From Microtetraspora sp. NBRC 13810 (lineage in GTDB: Bacteria > Actinomycetota > Actinomycetes > Streptosporangiales > Streptosporangiaceae), in the NCBI RefSeq assembly GCF_030268685.1, contig NZ_BSRQ01000015.1, positions 149,322 through 213,321 of the forward strand: DNA of 64,000 nt, given 5' to 3'. The notes under the pieces were generated by a model. It worked only from the letters and a program-made list of their open reading frames with translations. It did no database searches and was not told the DNA's origin. Positions 35,801-42,539 of this stretch are shown here, in pieces (position 1 is the first letter of the stretch; each line of letters opens with the position of its first letter). The position numbers were made by a program, and so were the translations under genes.

Positions 35801-36688
35801 GTGCATATGTCGAAGGCGCGACGTCGCGTCGCCCTGAAGACCGCTGCCCTGGGTGTCGTCGGAGGAGGTCTGGTCTTCGGAGCTCTCCCCGCCATCGCGG
35901 TGCCCTCGACCGTGACGTACACCTGTACCGACGCCGATGCCACCGACGGCGTGGGCGGCGGGGGCCCCACCCAGACCGTGTCGTTCCAGATGGAGCTCGT
36001 GCCCCCGGCGGCCACGCCCGCGGCGAGCGCGACGGCCACGATCACCTGGAACGTGTCGCAGCCCGCCAGCAACGCCCTCACGGCCACCGCGGCGGTCACC
36101 GCGAACGCCCCGGTGGACGTCTACGCGACGGTGACCGCCAGCGGCACCCCGCTCACCACGGCGACGACGGGCGTGAACGTCCCCGCCGACGGCTCCGCCA
36201 CCCAGGCCGCCGCCCTCGCGGCCGGCGCCACCCTGCCGGTGCCGCCGATGACGCTGCTGATCACCCCGACGGCCACCGGGACGGTCGCGCTGAAGGCCGG
36301 CGCCTTCAACCTCGACGTGGGCAACCAGGCTTACCTGTGCAGCCCGGGAACCGGCGGCGGCCCCTCGCTCAACGTCGTCGTGGCCTCGGGGACCGCCAGC
36401 ACCACGCCGAGCGCGACCCCCAGCAGCACCACGACGAGCGGCACCCCCACTCCCACCCAGACCACCCCCAGGCCGACGACCACGACGACGCACACCGTCA
36501 CGGCGACCCCGCCCGGCGGGAACGAGCAGGTCACCAGGACGCCCGGTGGTGGCGCGGCGACCGGTGGCGGCGGCGAGATCGGCCCGGACGGGCGGATGTT
36601 CCTGCTGGTCGGGTCGCTGCTGGTGATGGGCGCCGGGGCCGGCGGGCTCTTCCTGCGCCGCCGTACGGCTGCCGGCCCACGATCCTGA
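35801..36688 (+). CDS. Second secreted surface protein with sortase-type C-terminal signal
   Basis: A 295-residue exported protein. GTG 35801 (GGAG 7 bases upstream) is preferred, with ATG 35807 as the alternative. The signal peptide (RRRVALKTAALGVVGGGLVFGAL, cut after PAIA) leads to VTYTCTDADATDG, a start like that of the first surface protein. A beta-rich domain and a Thr/Pro stalk follow. The C-terminus carries PGGGAATG (residues 248-255), a Gly-rich gap, a helix (FLLVGSLLVMGAGAGGLFL) and RRR. It is shorter and lacks the sandwich domain of its neighbour. The next sortase starts 12 bp later. Confidence 0.75.
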   Translation: MHMSKARRRVALKTAALGVVGGGLVFGALPAIAVPSTVTYTCTDADATDGVGGGGPTQTVSFQMELVPPAATPAASATATITWNVSQPASNALTATAAVTANAPVDVYATVTASGTPLTTATTGVNVPADGSATQAAALAAGATLPVPPMTLLITPTATGTVALKAGAFNLDVGNQAYLCSPGTGGGPSLNVVVASGTASTTPSATPSSTTTSGTPTPTQTTPRPTTTTTHTVTATPPGGNEQVTRTPGGGAATGGGGEIGPDGRMFLLVGSLLVMGAGAGGLFLRRRTAAGPRS

Positions 36689-36700
36689 GCTGGGACGACG

Positions 36701-37564
36701 GTGACCACGCCACCCGGACAGCCGCCCTATCCCGGGGACCCGCAGGGGTACCCGCAGCAGTACTACGGGCAGCAGCCGCCGCCGATGGTCTTCCCTCAGC
36801 CGCAGCCGCAGTGGGAGGCGCCTGAGCCGGCGACCGGCGGCACGGGGCTGAAGCCGGTCGTGATCATGCGGTCGGTGCTGATCCTGGCGGCGGTGGTCGG
36901 TGTGGTCACCGTGCTGGTCGGGCTGCTGTTCATCGGGTCGAACCCGGAGGAGTACGACCTGAGCGACGGGCGGAGCGACCTGCCGATGCAGGCGCAGCCG
37001 CCGGTGCCGAACAACGGGGGACAGGCGCTGTTCGAGGCTCCGGCCAGCGTGCCGCCGCCGCTGCCGCCGATCCAGCCCGCGCCGCCGATGCAGCCCTCGA
37101 CCCCGCAGCGGCTGATCGTGAAGAAGCTGGGCATCAACGCCCCGATCAGGTCGGTGGGCACGGCGAAGGACGGCACGATCCAGGTGCCGCCGGCGGACAA
37201 CCCCAACCTGGTCGGCTGGTACCGGTACGGGCCGACGGCCGGGCAGGCGGGTCCCGCGGTCATGCTGGGCCACAAGGACACCCGCACCCGCAGCGCGGTC
37301 TTCAGCCGGTTGCACGAGTTGCGCAACGGCGACCAGATCGAGGTGCAGCGGCAGGACGGCACGGTGGCGGTGTTCACGGTGGGCGGGGTCGAGCAGGCCG
37401 ACAAGAGGACCTTCCCCACCGAGCGGGTCTACGGTCCGCAGGCGAACGCGCAACTGCACCTGATCACCTGCGGCGGCACCTACAACAGGACGACCGGCCA
37501 CTACACCGACAACGTCATCGTCTACGCCACGATGACCGGCAGCCACCGCGCCGGTCGGTCCTGA
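36701..37564 (+). CDS. Class F-type sortase (second copy)
   Basis: A 287-residue sortase starting at GTG 36701, 12 bp after its presumed substrate. It differs from the first copy in its cytoplasmic tail, which is rich in Pro, Gln and Tyr (PGQPPYPGDPQGYPQQYYG). A single helix, a Pro-rich linker and a sortase domain follow. Catalytic His is in VMLGHKDTRTRSAVFSRL and Cys in HLITCGGTYN. The sequence after Cys reads TTGHYTDNVIVYA, again without an obvious Arg. The domain is clearly related to the first copy but divergent, implying an old duplication or two separate acquisitions. Confidence 0.9.
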   Translation: MTTPPGQPPYPGDPQGYPQQYYGQQPPPMVFPQPQPQWEAPEPATGGTGLKPVVIMRSVLILAAVVGVVTVLVGLLFIGSNPEEYDLSDGRSDLPMQAQPPVPNNGGQALFEAPASVPPPLPPIQPAPPMQPSTPQRLIVKKLGINAPIRSVGTAKDGTIQVPPADNPNLVGWYRYGPTAGQAGPAVMLGHKDTRTRSAVFSRLHELRNGDQIEVQRQDGTVAVFTVGGVEQADKRTFPTERVYGPQANAQLHLITCGGTYNRTTGHYTDNVIVYATMTGSHRAGRS

Positions 37565-37607
37565 ACCGTCCCGCCGAGCGTGGCCGGACATGTTGTAACC
37601 TCCAAGT

Positions 37608-37626
37608 AACCGAACTTTGCTCGGTT
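37608..37626. promoter_or_regulatory. Inverted repeat upstream of the thiolase gene
   Basis: AACCGA (37608-37613) and TCGGTT (37621-37626) form a 6-bp inverted repeat with a 7-base centre, ending 16 bp before the thiolase start. It is a plausible TetR-type operator. The regulator is not in the window. Confidence 0.4.
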
Positions 37627-37642
37627 TGGCAGAGGAGGAACT

Positions 37643-38788
37643 GTGGCAGAGGCGTACATCGTCGGGGCGGTCCGCACCCCGGTGGGGAAGAAGAAAGGCG
37701 GGCTGTCCGCCGTCCATCCCACCGACCTGGCCGCACACACCCTCAAGGCGCTCATCGAGCGGACCGGCGTCGATCCCGCCGCCGTCGACGACGTCATCAT
37801 GGGCTGCGTCATGCAGTTCGGCCCGCAGAGCATGGACATCGCGCGCAACGCGTGGCTGTCCGCCGGCCTGCCGGAGAACGTCGCGGGCGTCACCATCGAC
37901 CGGCAGTGCGGGTCCTCCCAGCAGGCCATCCACTTCGCGGCCCAGGGCGTGCTGTCCGGCACGCAGGACCTCGTCGTGGCCGCCGGGGTGGAGTCGATGA
38001 GCATCGTCCCCATGGGGTCGAGCATCACCGCCGCACTGGAGAAGGGCATGCCGTTCCCGTTCGGCGAGGGCTGGGTGGCCAGGTACGGCAAGCAGGAGAT
38101 CTCGCAGTTCCGCGGCGCGGAGCTGATGTGCCAGAAGTGGGACCTCAAGCGCGACGAGCTGGACCGCTACGCCTACGAGAGCCACCAGCGGGCCGCCAAG
38201 GCCATCGTCAACGGCCACTTCAAGGAGCAGATCGCCCCGATCGCCGGGGTGTCGGACGACGAGGGGCCGCGGCCGGACAGCACCCTGGAGAAGCTGGCCC
38301 AGCTCAAGACGCTGCGCGAGGACGGCCAGATCACCGCCGCCACCTCCAGCCAGATCTCCGACGGCTCGGGCGCGGTGCTGATCGCCTCCGAGGCGGCGGT
38401 GAAGGCGCACGGGCTCACGCCCAGGGCCAGGATCGTCACCCTCGCGCTCACCGGCGACGACCCGGTCTACATGCTGACCGCGCCGATCCCGGCGACCCGC
38501 AAGGCGTTGCGGAAGTCCGGCCTGTCCATCGACGACATCGACGTCGTCGAGATCAACGAGGCGTTCGCCCCGGTGCCGCTGGCCTGGCTCAGGGAGCTCG
38601 GCGCCGACCCGGCGCGGACCAACCCGAACGGCGGCGCGATCGCCCTCGGCCACCCGCTGGGCGGCACCGGCGCGATCCTGATGACCAAACTGCTGCACGA
38701 GCTGGAGCGCACCGGCGGCAGGTACGGCCTGCAGACCATGTGCGAGGGCGGCGGCCAGGCCAACGTCACCATCATCGAGCGGCTCTGA
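37643..38788 (+). CDS. Acetyl-CoA C-acyltransferase (thiolase)
   Basis: A 381-residue thiolase starting at GTG 37643 behind AGGAGGA. Catalytic Cys89 lies in DRQCGSSQQA, His in GGAIALGHPLGGTG and the second Cys in MCEGGGQAN. The opening AYIVGAVRTPVGKKKGGLS is typical of degradative thiolases (FadA type), which cleave 3-ketoacyl-CoA. It has its own promoter region with an inverted repeat and ends at a very strong hairpin, so it is monocistronic. Confidence 0.92.
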   Translation: MAEAYIVGAVRTPVGKKKGGLSAVHPTDLAAHTLKALIERTGVDPAAVDDVIMGCVMQFGPQSMDIARNAWLSAGLPENVAGVTIDRQCGSSQQAIHFAAQGVLSGTQDLVVAAGVESMSIVPMGSSITAALEKGMPFPFGEGWVARYGKQEISQFRGAELMCQKWDLKRDELDRYAYESHQRAAKAIVNGHFKEQIAPIAGVSDDEGPRPDSTLEKLAQLKTLREDGQITAATSSQISDGSGAVLIASEAAVKAHGLTPRARIVTLALTGDDPVYMLTAPIPATRKALRKSGLSIDDIDVVEINEAFAPVPLAWLRELGADPARTNPNGGAIALGHPLGGTGAILMTKLLHELERTGGRYGLQTMCEGGGQANVTIIERL

Positions 38789-38847
38789 CACCGCCGGCGG
38801 TCACCTGACCGGCCAGGGCCTCGGCGGCTCCCGGGCCGGTGCTGACA

Positions 38848-38883
38848 CCGGTGCCCCGCGCCGCGCTGGGCGCGGGGCACCGG
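38848..38883. terminator. Strong bidirectional hairpin
   Basis: A perfect 15-bp stem (38848-38862 with 38869-38883) encloses a 6-base loop; the arms begin CCGGTGCCCCGCG. It lies between the convergent ends of the thiolase gene and the small gene at 38900-39043. It has no long T-run. It could terminate transcripts from both sides. Confidence 0.85.
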
Positions 38884-38899
38884 CGTTCTCCCTGCCGGC

Positions 38900-39043
38900 C
38901 TACTTACTCTTGGGCAGCCGCCGCGGCTGCTGAATGGGCCGCAGCGGCGTCTTCGGCATCGGCACCCGCCTGGGCTGGTGCCGGGGCAGGGGCGGGAGCT
39001 GGCCAGGGTTCTTACCGGTTTTGCCAACGAAACGGGCACGCAT
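38900..39043 (-). CDS. Small basic proline-rich protein (47 aa)
   Basis: ATG at 39043 has a textbook GAAGGAG ribosome site 6 bases upstream. The 47-residue product begins MRARFVGKTGKNPGQLPPLP and is rich in Arg, Lys and Pro (RRVPMPKTPLRP, QQPRRLPKSK), with no hydrophobic segment and a predicted strongly positive charge. No family was recognised. It is transcribed in the same direction as the sugar importer, about 200 bp downstream, and ends 17 bp before a perfect 15-bp hairpin. The ribosome site and terminator favour a real gene. Confidence 0.65.
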   Translation of the reverse strand: MRARFVGKTGKNPGQLPPLPRHQPRRVPMPKTPLRPIQQPRRLPKSK

Positions 39044-39240
39044 AAAGGTCTCCTTCACGGATACGGCGACGCGGCGACGAGAAAGTCGAACCGTGCCGTG
39101 GTCTCAGCCACCACGTCTGCGACGAACGGGGTCGGAAAGCTGAGCCGAAGCGGACCGGGATGAACCGGTCGACGCCGACGATCAGGAGAAAATCCACATG
39201 CCTGGACCGTACGTGGCGCCCGCGCGCGCCCGCAACCGAA

Positions 39241-40083
39241 TTATTTGATGGAGCCCGCGGTCAGCCCGCCGACCACCTTCCGCTCGATGAGGGCGAACAG
39301 GATGATCACCGGGACGGTCGCGATCACCGAACCGGCGAAGAGGTTCTGCCAGTCCACCTGGTACTGCCCGATGAAGGAGTTCAAGGCCACGGTGAGCGGC
39401 TGGTTCTCCGGCGAGGTGGTCAGCGTCAGGGCGACCACGAACTCGTTCCACGCGGCGATGAACGTGAAGATCAAGGCGGTCACGACGCCGGGCATGGCCA
39501 GCGGCAGCGTGATCCGGAACAGCGCCCCGGCCCGCCCGGCGCCGTCCATGAACGCCGCCTCCTCCAGCTCCCTGGGGATGGAGGAGAAGTAGGCGTTGAG
39601 GATCCACACCGCGAACGCCAGGTTGAACCCGCCGTTGACCAGGATCAGCGACCACACCGAGTCCACCAGGCCGAGCTGGAAGAACTCCCGGTAGATGCCC
39701 ACCAGCATCGCGGTCGGCTGGAACATCTGGGTGACCAGCACCAGGATCAGGAACGCCGTACGCCCGCGGAAGTCGAACCGCGCGGTGTAGTAGGCGGCCG
39801 GCAGCGCCACCAGCAGCACCAGCACGGTGGACCCGGCGGCCACCTGGAGCGTGACGCCGAGGTTGCCGACCAGGCCGCCGGTCCAGAAGTCGGTGAAGTT
39901 GGACCAGGCGAAGGTGCTCGGCAGGTAGGTCGGATCGCGCAGCTCGTCCTGCGGGCGCAGCGCGGTGAGGATCATCACCAGGTAGGGGAACAGGAAGACG
40001 AACGCGACGACGTAGGCGCTCGCGGCGACGACCACCGTCCTGATCGACGGCAGGCCCCGCCGGGGCAGCGGCTGCACGGTCAT
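39241..40083 (-). CDS. Sugar ABC transporter permease (MalG/DasC-like)
   Basis: A 280-residue permease, last gene of a three-gene sugar import operon. The opening RTVVVAASAYVVAFVFLFPYLVMILTAL and the coupling loop RELEEAAFMDGAGRAGALFRITLPLAMPGV are classic for the carbohydrate CUT1 MalG family. It starts 1 bp after the preceding permease stop, indicating coupling. No ATPase is in the operon, as is usual for CUT1 importers sharing an MsiK-type ATPase. The DasR-like sites upstream suggest an aminosugar substrate. Confidence 0.9.
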   Translation of the reverse strand: MTVQPLPRRGLPSIRTVVVAASAYVVAFVFLFPYLVMILTALRPQDELRDPTYLPSTFAWSNFTDFWTGGLVGNLGVTLQVAAGSTVLVLLVALPAAYYTARFDFRGRTAFLILVLVTQMFQPTAMLVGIYREFFQLGLVDSVWSLILVNGGFNLAFAVWILNAYFSSIPRELEEAAFMDGAGRAGALFRITLPLAMPGVVTALIFTFIAAWNEFVVALTLTTSPENQPLTVALNSFIGQYQVDWQNLFAGSVIATVPVIILFALIERKVVGGLTAGSIK

Positions 40084-40084
40084 C

Positions 40085-40990
40085 TCAGGCCACCTCGCTC
40101 TTCCACCGGCTCACCTTGAGGAACACGATGACCAGCACCACGACCATGCCGAAGTTCACCACGGACATGGCCGCGGACTCGCCGATGTCGGAGCCCTTGA
40201 GGATGAACATGAAGATCGTCGAAGTGGCGGTGGAGTAGCCGGGCTGGCCGTGCGTCATCGCCCAGATGATCGGGAAGTTGTTGAAGACGTTCATGACGTT
40301 GATGAGCATCGCCACGGTGAGCGCGGGACGCAGCATCGGCAGCGTGATCGACCAGTAGATCCGCGCCCGGGAGGCGCCGTCCATCCGCGCGGCCTCGTAG
40401 ACGTCCGCCGGGATCGTGGACAGCCCGGCCAGCAGCGCGTACGTGGTGAACGGCACCGAGACGAAGACCGCGACGAAGATCAGCCACGGGAAGGCGGTCG
40501 AGGCGTTGCCCAGCGGGTCGGCGCCCGCGCCGCCCATCGCGTCCAGGAGGCCGAGGTCGTGCAGCACCATGTTGACGAACCCGACCTCGGGGTCGAGCAT
40601 CCACTTGAAGATGATCGCGGTCATCAGCACCGACGCCGCCCAGGGCGCGATCAGCGCCCAGCGGGCGACGTTGCGCAGCGGGAAGCGCTGGTTGAAGAGC
40701 TGGGCCAGGGCGAGCGAGATGAGCACGGTGAGGGCGACCACCGCGACCACCCAGACCAGGCTGCGGACCATCACCCCGCCGAAGTCGGGCTCGGCGAAGA
40801 GCTTGGCGTAGTTGTCGACCCCGTTCGACCCCCTGACCACGCCGAACCGGCTGATCTCCAGGAACGACGACTGGATCATGACGACGACGGGCCACACCAC
40901 GACCACGCCGATCAGCGCCACCGCCGGGCCCACCCAGGCCAGCGGCACCAGCGCCCGCCCCACCCGGGTCAGGGGGGATTCGTGCTGCAT
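40085..40990 (-). CDS. Sugar ABC transporter permease (MalF/DasB-like)
   Basis: A 301-residue CUT1 permease with six helices. The coupling loop VYEAARMDGASRARIYWSIT matches the MalF group. It starts at ATG 40990, 75 bp after the binding protein stop, and shares an operon with the second permease, which follows 1 bp later. A short N-terminal cytoplasmic tail precedes the first helix (LAWVGPAVALIGVVVVW). It is the second half of the membrane channel. Confidence 0.9.
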   Translation of the reverse strand: MQHESPLTRVGRALVPLAWVGPAVALIGVVVVWPVVVMIQSSFLEISRFGVVRGSNGVDNYAKLFAEPDFGGVMVRSLVWVVAVVALTVLISLALAQLFNQRFPLRNVARWALIAPWAASVLMTAIIFKWMLDPEVGFVNMVLHDLGLLDAMGGAGADPLGNASTAFPWLIFVAVFVSVPFTTYALLAGLSTIPADVYEAARMDGASRARIYWSITLPMLRPALTVAMLINVMNVFNNFPIIWAMTHGQPGYSTATSTIFMFILKGSDIGESAAMSVVNFGMVVVLVIVFLKVSRWKSEVA

Positions 40991-41065
40991 GAGAACTCGA
41001 TTCTCCGATCGAAGACGTGCGCCACGCCGCCCCCACCGGGCACGGCGGGGGCGGCGTGGCGGGGA

Positions 41066-42331
41066 TCAGCCGGCCGCGGTCTTCTGGATGGCGCCGAGGA
41101 CCTGGGCGGGATCGCCGGTGACGGCGCCGCCGATGGTCTGCTTGATCTGTGTGTTCACCTCGGACCACTTGGGGTCGGTGAAGGGGTAGAACGTCGCGTT
41201 GGGCAGCGCGTCCAGGAACGGCTTGAGGTTCTGGTCCGACGACAGCTTCTCGATGCCCGACTTGGTCACCGGGAGCAGCTTGTACGTGTCGCTGATCCGC
41301 TGCGCGGCGTCACCGGAGTAGAAGAAGTCGAAGAACTTCTTGATCTCCGCGGCGTGGCCGTTCTTGTTGAACGCCATGATCCAGTCCTGCACGCCGAGCG
41401 TGGTGGACAGCGGGCCGGTCTTGCCCGGGATCGGGACGACGCCGAAGTTCTTCAGGCCGCCCTTCTCGAAGATCGGGATGGACATGGGGCCGCCGTTGAC
41501 CATGCCGACCTTGCCCGCCCCGAAGTCCTCCCAGACGACCTTGCGGTCCTTGGTGCCCGGGTTCGGCGTGGTCAGGCCCGCGTCCACCAGGCCCTTGAGG
41601 AAGTTGAAGGTCTCCACGTTCTGCGGGGAGTCGATCGCCCAGTTGCCCGAGGCGTCCTTGTAGCCGCCGCCGTTGCCCATGAACCACAGGAACGACTCGG
41701 CCTGCGCCTCCTCGGCGCCCAGCGGCAGGCCGAACGGCTGGCTGACCCCGGACGCCTTGAGCTTCTCGGCGTCGGCCTTCAGCTCGTCCCAGGTCTTCGG
41801 CGGCTCGGCGATGCCGGCCTTGGTGAACAGGTCCTTGTTGTAGAAGAGCGCGCGGGCCGAGGAGACGAACGGGATGCCGTACCCGGTGCCGTCCACCTTG
41901 CCGAAGTCGGCGAACTTCTCCAGCAGGTCGCTCTGCGTGGCCGGCGAGAGCACCTCGTTCACCTTGTACAGCAGGCCGTCCTGGACGAAGCCGGAGTAGT
42001 CGCCGGTCTGCAGGATGTCGGGCGCCTGCCCGTTCTGCACCATCGTGGCGACCTGCTTGTCGATGTCGTTCCAGTTGATGACCTGGACGTCCACCTTGAT
42101 GTTCGGGTTGGCCGCCTGGAACTCGTCCACGACGCTCTTCCAGAACTTGTCGCCGCTGTTCGCCGCGGTCGGGCCGTCGCCGTAGTCGGCGGCCACCATC
42201 TTCAGCGTGACCTGGCCGCCCGCGGCGGCGTCGCCGCCACCGCCCTCGCCGCCGCTCCCGGAGCCGCAGCCGGTCAGAACCAGCGCAGCCGCCAGCCCGA
42301 ACGCGGCCGCGCCCGCATACTTCTTGTTCAC
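41066..42331 (-). CDS. Sugar-binding lipoprotein (DasA-like CUT1 family)
   Basis: A 421-residue family 1 solute-binding lipoprotein. The signal ends with LTGC (Cys22), followed by a Gly-rich linker. The mature protein has the typical CUT1 features WKSVVDEFQAANPNIKVDVQ, APDILQTGDYSG, and ALFYNKDLFTKAGIAEPPKTWDEL. It opens the operon. Three DasR-like operators lie upstream, so the ligand may be N-acetylglucosamine, chitobiose or a related aminosugar; the sequence itself does not distinguish DasA from other CUT1 binders. Confidence 0.9.
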   Translation of the reverse strand: MNKKYAGAAAFGLAAALVLTGCGSGSGGEGGGGDAAAGGQVTLKMVAADYGDGPTAANSGDKFWKSVVDEFQAANPNIKVDVQVINWNDIDKQVATMVQNGQAPDILQTGDYSGFVQDGLLYKVNEVLSPATQSDLLEKFADFGKVDGTGYGIPFVSSARALFYNKDLFTKAGIAEPPKTWDELKADAEKLKASGVSQPFGLPLGAEEAQAESFLWFMGNGGGYKDASGNWAIDSPQNVETFNFLKGLVDAGLTTPNPGTKDRKVVWEDFGAGKVGMVNGGPMSIPIFEKGGLKNFGVVPIPGKTGPLSTTLGVQDWIMAFNKNGHAAEIKKFFDFFYSGDAAQRISDTYKLLPVTKSGIEKLSSDQNLKPFLDALPNATFYPFTDPKWSEVNTQIKQTIGGAVTGDPAQVLGAIQKTAAG

Positions 42332-42368
42332 GTGTGTCTACCGCCTTGACTGTCGGACAATACGGGGG

Positions 42369-42384
42369 TGTGGTCCGTACCAGA
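42369..42384. promoter_or_regulatory. DasR-like operator (dre), proximal
   Basis: TGTGGTCCGTACCAGA matches the core TGGT-N4-ACCA of the DasR consensus A(C/G)TGGTCTAGACCA(C/G)T. The four-base centre differs. It is 38 bp upstream of the binding-protein start. Confidence 0.5.
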
Positions 42385-42444
42385 TGTGCCGCGCGCGGTG
42401 CCGGTGTCCTGCGCGTTCGGCCCACTGTAAGGCGGGATTAAACA

Positions 42445-42460
42445 ACCGGTCTATACCGGG
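42445..42460. promoter_or_regulatory. DasR-like operator (dre), central
   Basis: ACCGGTCTATACCGGG contains CCGGT-CTAT-ACCGG and shares GGTCTA and ACC with the DasR consensus. It is about 114 bp upstream of the binding-protein start. Confidence 0.6.
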
Positions 42461-42509
42461 TTGTATCGGTTCGGCAACGAGGCAGCCACGCCCGGGGGGA
42501 GGCGGGCTG

Positions 42510-42525
42510 ACTGGTCTATACCGGT
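42510..42525. promoter_or_regulatory. DasR-like operator (dre), distal
   Basis: ACTGGTCTATACCGGT is the best of the three matches to the DasR consensus, with ACTGGTCTA and ACC exact. It lies 15 bp beyond the stop of the upstream acyl-CoA dehydrogenase gene. Confidence 0.65.
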
Positions 42526-42539
42526 GAGTGTGAGAAGGA

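Noticed and set aside
35672..38791. 1039-codon minus-strand frame across the second sortase module and thiolase
   Set aside because: It is antisense to three well-supported genes and contains no domain; an artefact of GC bias.
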